Part shown: one piece after another, positions 25,614-33,421 of the stretch
Layout of the letters: each line of letters begins with the position of its first letter
Numbering within the stretch: position 1 is the stretch's first letter
Assembly: GCA_900498135.1 (NCBI GenBank)
Contig: LR026961.1
Span: 2,951,907-3,015,906, forward strand
Length of the DNA: 64,000 nt
DNA from: an uncultured Desulfatiglans sp.
Lineage (GTDB): Bacteria; Desulfobacterota; DSM-4660; Desulfatiglandales; Desulfatiglandaceae
Direction: 5' to 3'
Program-made: the position numbers and the translations under genes
Notes under the pieces: model-generated
Told to the model about the DNA's origin: nothing
Databases searched by the model: none
What the model saw: the letters and a program-made list of their open reading frames with translations, nothing else

Positions 25614-26090
25614 ATGGAGTCGAAGATAAGGGAGATCTGCGAGAGATACGAGGCGGACCGGTGTTTTCTGGTCCCCATCCTTCAGGACGTGCAGCAGGCG
25701 TTGAACTACCTCCCCCGCGCCGCTCTCGAACAGGTGGGTGTTGAACTGGGAATCCCCCTGAGCCGGGTGTACGAGGTGGCTACCTTCTACCGGGCCTTCA
25801 GCCTGCAGCCGAGAGGTCGTACCCACCTCAGTCTGTGCACCGGCACCGCCTGCCATGTCAGGGGCGCGCCTCTCGTGCGGGAGCACCTGGAGCGGCGGCT
25901 GGGGATCCGTGCGGGGGAGACCACACCGGACCTGGCCTACACCTTCGAGACCGTCAATTGCCTGGGGGCGTGCGCTCTCGGCCCGATCCTGACGGTGAAC
26001 GGGGAATACCACGGCCACATCACCATGGCAAAGGCCGATAAAATATTGAAAAAGATGGAAAAAGGGGTTGAGACGGATGAACAGGATTGA
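25614..26090 (+). CDS. NuoE/HoxE-like [2Fe-2S] thioredoxin-fold subunit
   Basis: A 158-aa homologue of the 24-kDa complex I subunit, also found in NAD-linked and electron-bifurcating hydrogenases and formate dehydrogenases. Helical N-terminus with VQQALNYLPRAALEQV and VYEVATFYRAF; the [2Fe-2S] ligands lie in SLCTGTACHVRG and VNCLGACALGP (C-x4-C and C-x3-C). ATG 25614 has GAGGA 9 nt upstream; TTG 25599 is an unlikely alternative. It lies 12 bp after porB and overlaps the NuoF-like gene by 14 nt. Context suggests it links an FMN/NADH subunit to the POR electron output. Confidence 0.92.
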   Translation: MESKIREICERYEADRCFLVPILQDVQQALNYLPRAALEQVGVELGIPLSRVYEVATFYRAFSLQPRGRTHLSLCTGTACHVRGAPLVREHLERRLGIRAGETTPDLAYTFETVNCLGACALGPILTVNGEYHGHITMAKADKILKKMEKGVETDEQD

Positions 26091-28112
26091 TTCGCCGGCA
26101 GCATTGCAGACCCTCCGGGACGAGATTCGGTCTGCCAGGGACCCGGAGCGGCCCTGCATCACGATCTGCGCCGGGAGCGGCTGTCTGGCCTATGGAACCA
26201 GGGACCTGGTATACCATTTCAGGGAGGAGATCGGGCGGCATGGCCTCGAAGGGCTGGTCGAGCTGCGCACGTCGGGATGCCACGGCTTTTGCGAACGGGG
26301 TCCGATGGCCGTCATCGACCCGCAACGGATCTACTACCAGCGCATCGGCCTCGAAGATGCCCGTGAAATCATCGAAAAGACGATTCTGGGCGGCGAAATC
26401 ATCGATCGGCTGCTCTACGAGGATCCGCTGACCGGTCAACGAATCGTCCGCGTCGATGACGTGCCGTTCTACAAGAAACAGCTCCGCGTTGTATTCGGCG
26501 GCAACGGCACGATCGACCCGGAGAAGATCGAAGACTATATCGGCATCGGGGGCTATGAAGCGCTCGCCAAGGTCCTTTCGGCGATGAAGCCGGAGGAGGT
26601 CGTTCGGCAGGTCAGCGAGGCCGGCCTGCGCGGGCGCGGGGGCGGGGGGTTCCCGGCCGGCCGAAAGTGGGCCGCCACCCGCCAGGCGGCGGGTTCACCC
26701 AAATATGTCATCTGCAATGCGGACGAGGGGGATCCGGGGGCCTACATGGACCGAAGCCTTCTCGAAGGGAACCCGCATTCCGTTCTGGAGGGGATGATCA
26801 TCGGCGCTTACGCGGTGGGTGCGGGCCTTGGCTATGTCTATGTGCGCAACGAATATCCGTTGGCCGTTCGGAACATATCCCAAGCCGTGGGCAAGGCCCG
26901 GGAGTGCGGCCTCCTGGGTGCGGATATCCTGGGCAGCGGGTTTGGCTTCGACGTGCTGATCACCCGCGGGGGCGGGGCGTTCGTCTGCGGCGAGTCCTCG
27001 GCCCTTTTCGCCTCCATCGAAGGGCGGGCGGGCGAGCCGCGGGCGAAATATGTGCACGCGACCGATAAAGGCCTTTTTGACCGTCCGACGTGTCTGAACA
27101 ACGTGGAGACATGGGCCAATGTACCCCTTATCATCAATAACGGCGTTGAGTGGTTCAAAGGTATCGGCACGGAAGCAAGTTTGCCGACCAGGGAGAATAC
27201 CTTGGTGCCGGTGCTTGCTTCTGTCCCAATAATATCGAACCACTCAAAAAAGGTATATGGGATAAGCCATCATGTCTGAACAACGTGGAGACCTGGGCGA
27301 ACGTCCCCCTGATCATCCGCAACGGCGTTTCATGGTATCGGAACATCGGCACGGCCGGGAGCAAGGGAACGAAGATCTTTTCGCTCGTGGGGAAGATCAA
27401 CAACACGGGCCTCGTCGAGGTGCCCATGGGCACGACCCTCCGGGAGATCATCTTCGATATCGGCGGGGGGATCCCGGGCGGCCGCCGCTTCAAGGCCGTC
27501 CAGACAGGCGGGCCTTCCGGCGGATGCATCCCCGAACAGTTTCTGGACATGGCGGTCGATTTCGATGCCCTGACCGAGATCGGTTCCATGATGGGGTCGG
27601 GCGGGATGATCGTCATGGATGAACGGACCTGCATGGTGGATGTGGCCAAGTACTTTTTGAAATTCCTCGAGGAGGAATCCTGCGGCAAGTGTACGCCCTG
27701 CCGGGAGGGGATCCTGCAGATGCGGCGCATCCTCGATCGGATCACCGAGGGCGAGGGGAAGATGGATGACCTCGAGACGCTCACCTGGATGGGGGCCGCG
27801 ATAAAGGACGGGGCCCTCTGTGCCCTGGGGCAGTCCGCGCCTAACCCTGTGCTCACGACGCTGCGTTATTTCCGGGAGGAATACGAGGCGCACATCCGCG
27901 ACAAGCGCTGTCCGGCCGGGGTGTGCAAGGCCCTGATTTCCTACGTCGTTGACAGCGAGGCGTGCACCGGCTGCCACGTCTGCGCGAGGGTCTGCCCGAG
28001 CGGCGCCGTTGACGGCGAAAAGAAGGAAGTCCACCGGATCGATGCGGCGAAATGCATCCGCTGCGGGGCGTGTTACGAGGCATGCAAGTTCGATGCGATC
28101 AAAATCATCTGA
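26077..28112 (+). pseudogene. NuoF/HoxF-like NADH- and FMN-binding subunit, interrupted by a mosaic insert
   Basis: N-terminal part (26077-27179): a thioredoxin-like [2Fe-2S] domain (CAGSGC, CHGFCERGP), then the NADH/FMN domain with GLRGRGGGGFPAGRKW and NADEGDPGAYMDR. C-terminal part (about 27246-28112): SLBB region, N3-type cluster ESCGKCTPCREG, and two added [4Fe-4S] motifs (CTGCHVCARVCP, CIRCGACYEAC), as in HydB of bifurcating hydrogenases. Between them, one stretch of about 90 bp (CLNNVETWANVPLI) occurs twice in diverged form with an inverted fragment in between. The first reading stops at 27279, and the second is open from 27150. If genuine, the gene is broken; a chimeric assembly join is equally possible. 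Upstream and downstream gene spacing is otherwise intact. Confidence 0.8.
27091..27364. repeat. Diverged direct duplication with inverted centre inside the NuoF-like gene
   Basis: 27091-27179 and 27273-27364 encode the same protein segment (CLNNVETWANVPLI..NGV) but differ at many positions, so they are paralogue-level copies. Between them, 27180-27245 read on the minus strand gives EWFDIIGTEASTGTKVFSLV, another copy of the segment that should follow. 27246-27272 encodes KKGIWDKPS in the forward sense. Confidence 0.85.
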
Positions 28113-28194
28113 AGATCGAATCCCCTTTGAAAGGAATCGGTGAGCGTCACCTTTCACGTTTGGGGCCGGTCGATGGTGTGTGCAGACACAGGCA

Positions 28195-28292
28195 GTTGAA
28201 GAAGAAACCCTGCTGCAAGGGGATGGGATGCCGGGGTGGAATTGCAGCTTGGTGTCCGCATGACGAAGAACCCTCCTGCAAGGGGATGAGAC
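28195..28292. repeat. CRISPR-like two-repeat remnant
   Basis: The segment GAAGAAACCCTGCTGCAAGG (28201-28220, continuing GGATGGGAT) recurs as GAAGAACCCTCCTGCAAGGG (28265-28284, continuing GATGAGAC), 63 bp apart. This leaves a unique spacer of about 35 bp. The repeat resembles known CRISPR repeats of the GTTGAAGAAACC..AAGGGATTGA kind. No cas gene and no further repeat is present in the window. Confidence 0.4.
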
Positions 28293-28319
28293 ACCTGTTC
28301 TGCCGGAAGGAGCGAAGCG

Positions 28320-29030
28320 ATGACGGAAGTGATCACTGTGACGATCGATGGTCGGAAGATCCAGGCCGCCCCCCATACGACGATCCTGGAAGCGGCACGC
28401 GGAGCCCATATCGACATCCCGACCCTGTGTTACAACGAGTCGTTGACGCCTTACGGGGCCTGCCGTCTGTGCATGGTCGAAATCACCGAGGGGAAGCGCA
28501 CCCGCCTGGTCGCCTCTTGTATCTACGAGATCTCCGAAGGGCTGGTGGTCGAAACGGATACCCCGCGCGTGAAGAACGTGCGCAGGCTGGTTATGGAGCT
28601 CCTGCTGGCGCGCAACCCCAAACACCCGGCGCTGCTTGCCATGGCGTCGCGAGTGGGGGTCTCCTCCTCGCGCTTCCCGGCCGAGGTGAAAGGATGCATC
28701 CTTTGCGGCCAGTGTGTCAGGGCCTGCCGTGAGGTCGTAGGCGTCTCCGCCATCGGGTTTGCAGGCAGGGGGGTGCACCGCAAGGTGACGACGCCGTTCG
28801 GTGAAGCGCCGCCGGACTGCATCGCATGCGGTTCGTGTGCGTATGTCTGTCCGGTGGATGTGATCCGCATGGAGCAAAATGACGGCGTTCGGAGGATATG
28901 GAATACGGACTTCGAGATGGTCCGGTGCGAAGACACCGGGCGGTATATCGCACCGAAAAAACAGCTGGAGTACGTTTCCAGGATAACCGGGCTTTCCGTG
29001 GAGCATCTGGCGGCCCGACACTGCAGGTGA
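28320..29030 (+). CDS. HoxU/NuoG-N-terminus-like ferredoxin subunit (2Fe-2S plus two 4Fe-4S)
   Basis: A 236-aa protein. Residues 1-75 are a plant-type [2Fe-2S] domain (LCYNESLTPYGACRLCMVEI, then SC). A region around NPKHPALL corresponds to the His/Cys cluster segment of NuoG, here with no evident Cys triplet. Two [4Fe-4S] motifs follow, CILCGQCVRACREVVG and CIACGSCAYVCPVDVI. It matches the N-terminal electron-transfer part of HydA/HoxU but carries no H-cluster or molybdopterin domain. With the NuoE- and NuoF-like genes it would complete an NADH-diaphorase module attached to POR. It lies 207 bp beyond the NuoF-like stop, unlike the tight spacing upstream. ATG 28320 follows GGAGCGAAGCG. Confidence 0.88.
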   Translation: MTEVITVTIDGRKIQAAPHTTILEAARGAHIDIPTLCYNESLTPYGACRLCMVEITEGKRTRLVASCIYEISEGLVVETDTPRVKNVRRLVMELLLARNPKHPALLAMASRVGVSSSRFPAEVKGCILCGQCVRACREVVGVSAIGFAGRGVHRKVTTPFGEAPPDCIACGSCAYVCPVDVIRMEQNDGVRRIWNTDFEMVRCEDTGRYIAPKKQLEYVSRITGLSVEHLAARHCR

Positions 29031-29181
29031 ACGTCCCCCGGTAGAACGAAGAAGGGGGCATCAGGAAGACAGATTTTTTCAAAAAGAGGGGACAGGTTTA
29101 TTTTTCGTGAGCGAGAAATAGATCTGTCTTTTTTTATGCGCTTATCGTCCTTCTTGATTCTGTTTGGTGAATAGCGGTATA

Positions 29182-29265
29182 GTGCCCCTATGATGGGGAG
29201 CAGACATGGGGGCCGATGTCCACAAAGAGGAGAAGGGCATGGTGCCCCTATGATGGGTAGCAGAT
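29182..29265. repeat. Second direct-repeat pair (23-bp repeat, 60-bp period)
   Basis: GTGCCCCTATGATGGGGAGC (29182 on) recurs as GTGCCCCTATGATGGGTAGC (29242 on), both continuing AGA, one mismatch in 23. The unit has a small internal palindrome (CCCC/GGGG). About 37 bp of unique sequence lies between, a repeat-spacer geometry, but only two units exist. Confidence 0.45.
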
Positions 29266-29322
29266 ACTTACGGAGGCTCACGGCTTGAGGATACATTCGA
29301 AAGGAGGCACAAAGGCGAGTTC

Positions 29323-30366
29323 ATGCCGATTGCTTTTAAAAGAATCAAGGACTGTATGCGGCTGAAGAACCCCTTCAAGGGGTTTTCGATGGATGAAATC
29401 CCTTTCGAGATTCGCTGGGACCCCCTGACGGGCCATTCGACGCGAATCTTCGACCTGCCCTACCGGCCCATTCAGAGGCCGGATTTCGATGAACTGGTCA
29501 GAAGATCGCTCGAGGCGCCCTGCCCCTTCTGTCCGGAATCGGTCGCGGCGTCGACGCCCCTCTATCCGGATGAACTCCTCCCCGGAGGAAGGATCCGCGA
29601 AGGGGACGCGTGGCTGTTCCCGAACCTTCTGCCCCTGGACCGCTACGCCGCGGTGTGCGTCATGGGGAGGGACCATTATATCGGACCCGGGGGCTTTACG
29701 CCCGCGATCATCAGGGACGGGTTCACGGCCGCGCGGAGCTTCGTTCGAAGCGTAGCCCGGCATGACCGGGATGTTCGGTTCTTCTCGATCAACTGGAACT
29801 ACATGCCGCCTTCCGGATCGAGCATCGTCCACCCGCATCTCCAGGTGAACTGCGGACAGATCCCCACAGCGCAGCTCGGTGCGCAGACCGCGGCAAGCCG
29901 GGTCTATCTCCAGGAACACCGCCGTCTGTTCTGGGATGACTTCATGGAGGCCGAAAGGGCCTCCGGCGGGCGTTTCCTGAGGGAGATCGGCCCGACCTTC
30001 TGGACTTTGAACTTCGCCCCCCAAGGTGCGTTGCCCGATCTGTGGTGCATTTTCAAGGAGTGCCGGACCCTGCTGGAATGGAAGGATGAGGAGCGTGATG
30101 CTTTCCTGGAAGGGCTCGTAGCCGCTCTGCGGTATTTCGATCACGAGGGCCTTTACAGCTTCAACGTGTCGGTGTTTTCAGGCAGGGAAAACGAACACTT
30201 CCGCGTGAATGCCCGGGTTACGCCGCGCCTTCTCCTGCGGGAGATCGGGAACAGCGACCAGACGTACACGCAGGTGCTCCATCGGGAGCCCTGCTCCCTC
30301 CGGCCGCCGGAATCCGTCCGGGACACCGTGTCGCGCGTTTTCGAGGAGGCCCTTTCCGGGCTGTGA
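29323..30366 (+). CDS. Galactose-1-phosphate uridylyltransferase-like (HIT superfamily) protein
   Basis: A 347-aa GalT-like nucleotidyl/phosphoryl transferase. The N-terminal zinc-type CPFCPES pair (near residue 67) and the catalytic loop NYMPPSGSSIVHPHLQ (near residue 175), containing the HPHxQ signature whose His forms the nucleotidyl intermediate, identify the family. NEHFRVNARVTPRLLL near the C-terminus corresponds to the second domain. Sequence elsewhere is divergent from classical GalT, so the sugar phosphate may differ. The start ATG 29323 is preceded by AAAGGAGG and AAGGCGAG. The NIPSNAP-like gene begins 34 bp downstream. Confidence 0.82.
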   Translation: MPIAFKRIKDCMRLKNPFKGFSMDEIPFEIRWDPLTGHSTRIFDLPYRPIQRPDFDELVRRSLEAPCPFCPESVAASTPLYPDELLPGGRIREGDAWLFPNLLPLDRYAAVCVMGRDHYIGPGGFTPAIIRDGFTAARSFVRSVARHDRDVRFFSINWNYMPPSGSSIVHPHLQVNCGQIPTAQLGAQTAASRVYLQEHRRLFWDDFMEAERASGGRFLREIGPTFWTLNFAPQGALPDLWCIFKECRTLLEWKDEERDAFLEGLVAALRYFDHEGLYSFNVSVFSGRENEHFRVNARVTPRLLLREIGNSDQTYTQVLHREPCSLRPPESVRDTVSRVFEEALSGL

Positions 30367-30400
30367 GATCATACTGAAGCGTCGGGAGGAGGAAGCGCAT

Positions 30401-30721
30401 ATGTTTTTCGAACTGCGTCAGTACCGTATCAAGGATGGCAAGCGGGAGCGCTGGGTCCGGCTGATGGAAGAGAAGATCATCCCCTTTCAGGTATCGAAAG
30501 GCATGGTCTTCGTCGGCAGTTTCGTGGCGATGGACGAGCCGGATCTCTACATCTGGATCCGCCGGTTCGAGAGTGAAGAAGAGGCCGAACGCCTCTATGA
30601 AGAGGTGTATCAGAGCGACTACTGGAAGACGGAGATCGCCCCGCTCTCCAAAGAGATGCTCGACCGCGACAGGATGGTGATCACCCGGATGAACGCGACG
30701 GACAAGTCCGTCATCCGCTGA
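30401..30721 (+). CDS. NIPSNAP-family protein
   Basis: A 106-aa protein matching the NIPSNAP ferredoxin-like alpha/beta barrel domain: FELRQYRIKDGKRERWVRLM at the N-terminus, then GSFVAMDEPDLYIWIRRFES and a helical C-terminal half (YQSDYWKTEIAPLSKEML). ATG 30401 follows GGGAGGAGGAAG; the frame stays open upstream only by overlapping the GalT-like gene. NIPSNAP proteins have no settled catalytic role in bacteria. Spacing of 34 bp from the GalT-like gene suggests co-transcription. Confidence 0.85.
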   Translation: MFFELRQYRIKDGKRERWVRLMEEKIIPFQVSKGMVFVGSFVAMDEPDLYIWIRRFESEEEAERLYEEVYQSDYWKTEIAPLSKEMLDRDRMVITRMNATDKSVIR

Positions 30722-30819
30722 GAAAGACGCGATAGGAAGCCGGGTAGCACCGGGCATTCCCATGTCCATGCGCATGGGGATCCGGGGCGCTTCGAACTTT
30801 TTTAGAGGAGGAAATCCTT

Positions 30820-31425
30820 GTGACTCCGATGGCCAACGAAGCGTATGCCTCTCTCGATATCTCCGATGCCGATGTCATGGAGGCCATGAAGGCGATGCAG
30901 GGCTATATCGACATCACCCCGGCCGATTTCAGGGAGGTCTACCGGGTGGCGTACGGCCTTGCGAGGGATCGTGTCATGAAAGGCTTGAAGGCCGGGCAGA
31001 TCATGAGGACCCCGATTCATGTGATCGAGGAGGATCAGGGGCTGGCCGATGCGGCGGCCCTGCTGGCCCGGGAAGGGATCTCGGGGGCGCCCGTGGTCGA
31101 CCGCGACGGCCGGGTCGTCGGCGTGGTTTCGGAAAAAGACTTTCTCCGAAACATGGGCGCGGAGCCCGGGGGGTCCTTCATGCAGGTCATTGCCCTGTGT
31201 CTGCAGAACAAGGGGTGTGTGGCCGCTCCGATGCTCAAGCGGACCGCGGGGGAAATCATGACGTCGCCGGCCGTTACGGCCACGCTGGATATCTCCATGG
31301 CGGAGATATCGGTTCTGCTGAGCGAGAAGGGCATCAATCGGCTCCCGATCGTAGGGGGCGACGGCAGACCCGTCGGCATCGTCACCCGCTCGGATCTGGT
31401 CGAGGCCTTCTGCAGAATCGAATAA
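30820..31425 (+). CDS. Tandem CBS-domain protein
   Basis: A 201-aa soluble protein with an N-terminal helical segment (residues 1-55) and two CBS domains: MRTPIHVIEEDQGLADAAAL..GISGAPVVDRDGRVVGVVSEKD, and MTSPAVTATLDISMAEISVL..INRLPIVGGDGRPVGIVTRSDL. CBS pairs bind adenine nucleotides and tune partner proteins. The start is GTG 30820 after GAGGAGG. The next gene, an HPP-family membrane protein, begins 3 nt after the stop. HPP domains are often fused directly to CBS pairs, so this looks like the separate regulatory half of that transporter. Confidence 0.92.
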   Translation: MTPMANEAYASLDISDADVMEAMKAMQGYIDITPADFREVYRVAYGLARDRVMKGLKAGQIMRTPIHVIEEDQGLADAAALLAREGISGAPVVDRDGRVVGVVSEKDFLRNMGAEPGGSFMQVIALCLQNKGCVAAPMLKRTAGEIMTSPAVTATLDISMAEISVLLSEKGINRLPIVGGDGRPVGIVTRSDLVEAFCRIE

Positions 31426-31428
31426 GGG

Positions 31429-31974
31429 ATGGGGAAAATGAGCTATTTCACTAAAATGCGCGGGCATACCCAGAGCCCCCCCGCCGTCGGTCCTGCAGAG
31501 ATCCTGTGGTCCTGGGTCGGCAGTTTCCTGGGGATCTCGGCGGTAGGGCTGATCCACTACAAACTCCTGGACCAGACATCGCTGATTATGATCATCGGGT
31601 CCTTCGGGGCCTCCGCCGTGCTCATTTACGGCGCCATCCGCAGCCCGCTCGCCCAGCCGAGGAACTTGATCGGTGGTCATGTCCTGTCGGCGGCGATCGG
31701 GGTGACGGCCTTTCAGTTTTTGGGAGGAGAGACCTGGCTCTCGGCAGCGGTCGCGGTTTCGACGGCCATTGCGGTGATGCATCTGACCAAGACCCTTCAT
31801 CCTCCAGGGGGCGCCACGGCGCTGATCGCGGTGATCGGCGGCGATTCCGTGCATGGGCTGGGCTATCTCTACGTACTCGTACCGAGTGCGTTGGGTGCGG
31901 CGGTCATGCTGGCCGTGGCCATGATCGTCAACAATATACCCAAGAACCGGCGATACCCTGAATTCTGGATGTGA
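31429..31974 (+). CDS. HPP-family integral membrane protein
   Basis: A 181-aa membrane protein with four to five helices and the family signature THLTK-type LTKTLHPPGGATALIAVIGG near residue 125. HPP proteins are small membrane proteins; a cyanobacterial/plastid branch transports nitrite. The start ATG 31429 lies 3 nt after the CBS gene; an internal ATG 31438 is possible. Tight linkage to a CBS protein suggests nucleotide-regulated transport. Substrate unknown here. Confidence 0.9.
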   Translation: MGKMSYFTKMRGHTQSPPAVGPAEILWSWVGSFLGISAVGLIHYKLLDQTSLIMIIGSFGASAVLIYGAIRSPLAQPRNLIGGHVLSAAIGVTAFQFLGGETWLSAAVAVSTAIAVMHLTKTLHPPGGATALIAVIGGDSVHGLGYLYVLVPSALGAAVMLAVAMIVNNIPKNRRYPEFWM

Positions 31975-32047
31975 AGCTCGAAGACGGACAGCATCGGAGC
32001 CTGAAACCTTAACCATGCTGGTATAAGGGCAGCACGAAGGAGGTTTG

Positions 32048-33229
32048 ATGATGCACAAGAGACTCATCAAGGAAAAGATCTATTGGATGGGTGCCATCGA
32101 TTGGGACAGGCGCCTTTTTGACTCGCTCATCCCGCTCCCGGACGGCACGACCTACAATGCCTATCTGGTCGAAGGCAGCGAAAAGACCGCTTTGCTGGAT
32201 ACGGTCGATCCACCCATGGCCGATGCCTGGGCGGCGCTCCTGGAGGATATCCCGAAACTGGACTTCATCGTTTCGCATCATGCGGAACAGGATCATTCCG
32301 GCAGCATCCCCCTTGTGCTCCAGAAGTTTCCCGAGGCGAAGGTGGTTGTTTCTCCCAAGGCCAAACCCCTGTTGATCGATTTGCTGAAGATACCCGAAAG
32401 CGCCTTCTTGACGATGGAAGACGGGGCGACCTTGTCTCTGGGGGATAAGACGCTCCGGTTCCTCCACACGCCCTGGGTGCACTGGCCGGAGACCATGGTG
32501 AGCTACCTGGAGGAGGATCGGATCCTTTTCAGCTGCGATTTTTTCGGATCTCACATCGCGACGGCCGATCTGTACGTCACCGACGAGGGGCGTGTGTACG
32601 AGGCGGCCAAACGGTATTTCGCCGAGATCATGATGCCTTTCAGGAACGTGATCGAAAAGAACCTGGAAAAGCTCGCCCCGTACGATATCCGGATGATCGC
32701 CCCAAGCCACGGGCAGATATACGATCGTCCGGCCTGGATTATGGATGCCTACCGGCAGTGGGTGAGCGGTCCGCCGCGCAATCTGGTCGTTCTACCCTTT
32801 GTATCGATGCACGGGAGCACGAGGCAGATGGTCGATTATCTGGCCTCGGCCCTCGTCGAGAAAGGGGTGCGGGTGGAGTTGTTCAATCTGCCTGTCACCG
32901 ACATCGGAAACCTGGCCATGGCCTTGGTGGATGCCGCCACCGTCGTCGTGGGCACGCCGACTGTCCTGGCCGGTCCGCACCCGCTTGCGGCCTATGCCAC
33001 CTTCCTGGCCAACGCCCTCAGGCCGAGGGTGCAGTTCCTTTCGATTATCGGCTCCTACGGGTGGGGAGGGAAGACCGTCGAGACCCTGGCGGGGATGATC
33101 CCCAATCTGAAGGTGGAGGTATTGGAGCCCATTCTGGCCAAAGGGCTTGTTTCGGAGAGCCACATCGAGTCCTTGGAGCGCATGGCCGATACCATCGCCC
33201 GGAAGCATCGAGAGAAAGGTTTCGTTTGA
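32048..33229 (+). CDS. Flavodiiron protein (FprA-type rubredoxin:oxygen/NO oxidoreductase)
   Basis: A 393-aa A-type flavoprotein. The N-terminal metallo-beta-lactamase-like domain binds a di-iron site through H78-x-E80-x-D82-H83 (SHHAEQDHSGS), with further ligands in LHTPWVHWPETM, SCDFFGSH and APSHGQIY. The C-terminal flavodoxin domain (from residue ~255) starts FVSMHGSTRQMVDYL and continues GTPTVLAGPHP. Class A enzymes reduce O2 to water or NO to N2O with electrons from rubredoxin, protecting anaerobes. ATG 32048 follows AAGGAGG. No rubredoxin gene is adjacent. Confidence 0.95.
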   Translation: MMHKRLIKEKIYWMGAIDWDRRLFDSLIPLPDGTTYNAYLVEGSEKTALLDTVDPPMADAWAALLEDIPKLDFIVSHHAEQDHSGSIPLVLQKFPEAKVVVSPKAKPLLIDLLKIPESAFLTMEDGATLSLGDKTLRFLHTPWVHWPETMVSYLEEDRILFSCDFFGSHIATADLYVTDEGRVYEAAKRYFAEIMMPFRNVIEKNLEKLAPYDIRMIAPSHGQIYDRPAWIMDAYRQWVSGPPRNLVVLPFVSMHGSTRQMVDYLASALVEKGVRVELFNLPVTDIGNLAMALVDAATVVVGTPTVLAGPHPLAAYATFLANALRPRVQFLSIIGSYGWGGKTVETLAGMIPNLKVEVLEPILAKGLVSESHIESLERMADTIARKHREKGFV

Positions 33230-33233
33230 TCCA

Positions 33234-33250
33234 GAAACGGCGTTTCTTTT
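33234..33250 (+). terminator. Weak hairpin plus T-run after the flavodiiron gene
   Basis: AGAAACGGCGTTTCTTTT can fold into a short stem (AGAAAC/GTTTCT) followed by a few Ts, 5 nt past the stop codon. The short stem makes it only a possible terminator. Confidence 0.35.
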
Positions 33251-33421
33251 GAAAGAAGATCGCGGAGTCCGGGCGGTTTCCAAAAACCTTCCGGGCTCGG
33301 GTCAATGGGCTTCCACTCCAAAAATGCGGATATATTGCGGATACCAGCGAGTCTATGGCATTTTCCCAGCCAAGATCTTTTCTAAGACGGAGCGCAGGGG
33401 GCCTGCAGTCGGGTTCGGCCC

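Noticed and set aside
28195..29265. A functional CRISPR array
   Set aside because: Only two copies of each of two unrelated repeats, no leader and no cas genes. Recorded as remnants or duplicated sequence only.
28523..29296. 257-residue minus-strand frame with repeated LLPIIGA segments
   Set aside because: The repeated peptide is simply the translation of the 23-bp direct repeat, and most of the frame is antisense to the HoxU-like gene, which has clear Fe-S motifs.
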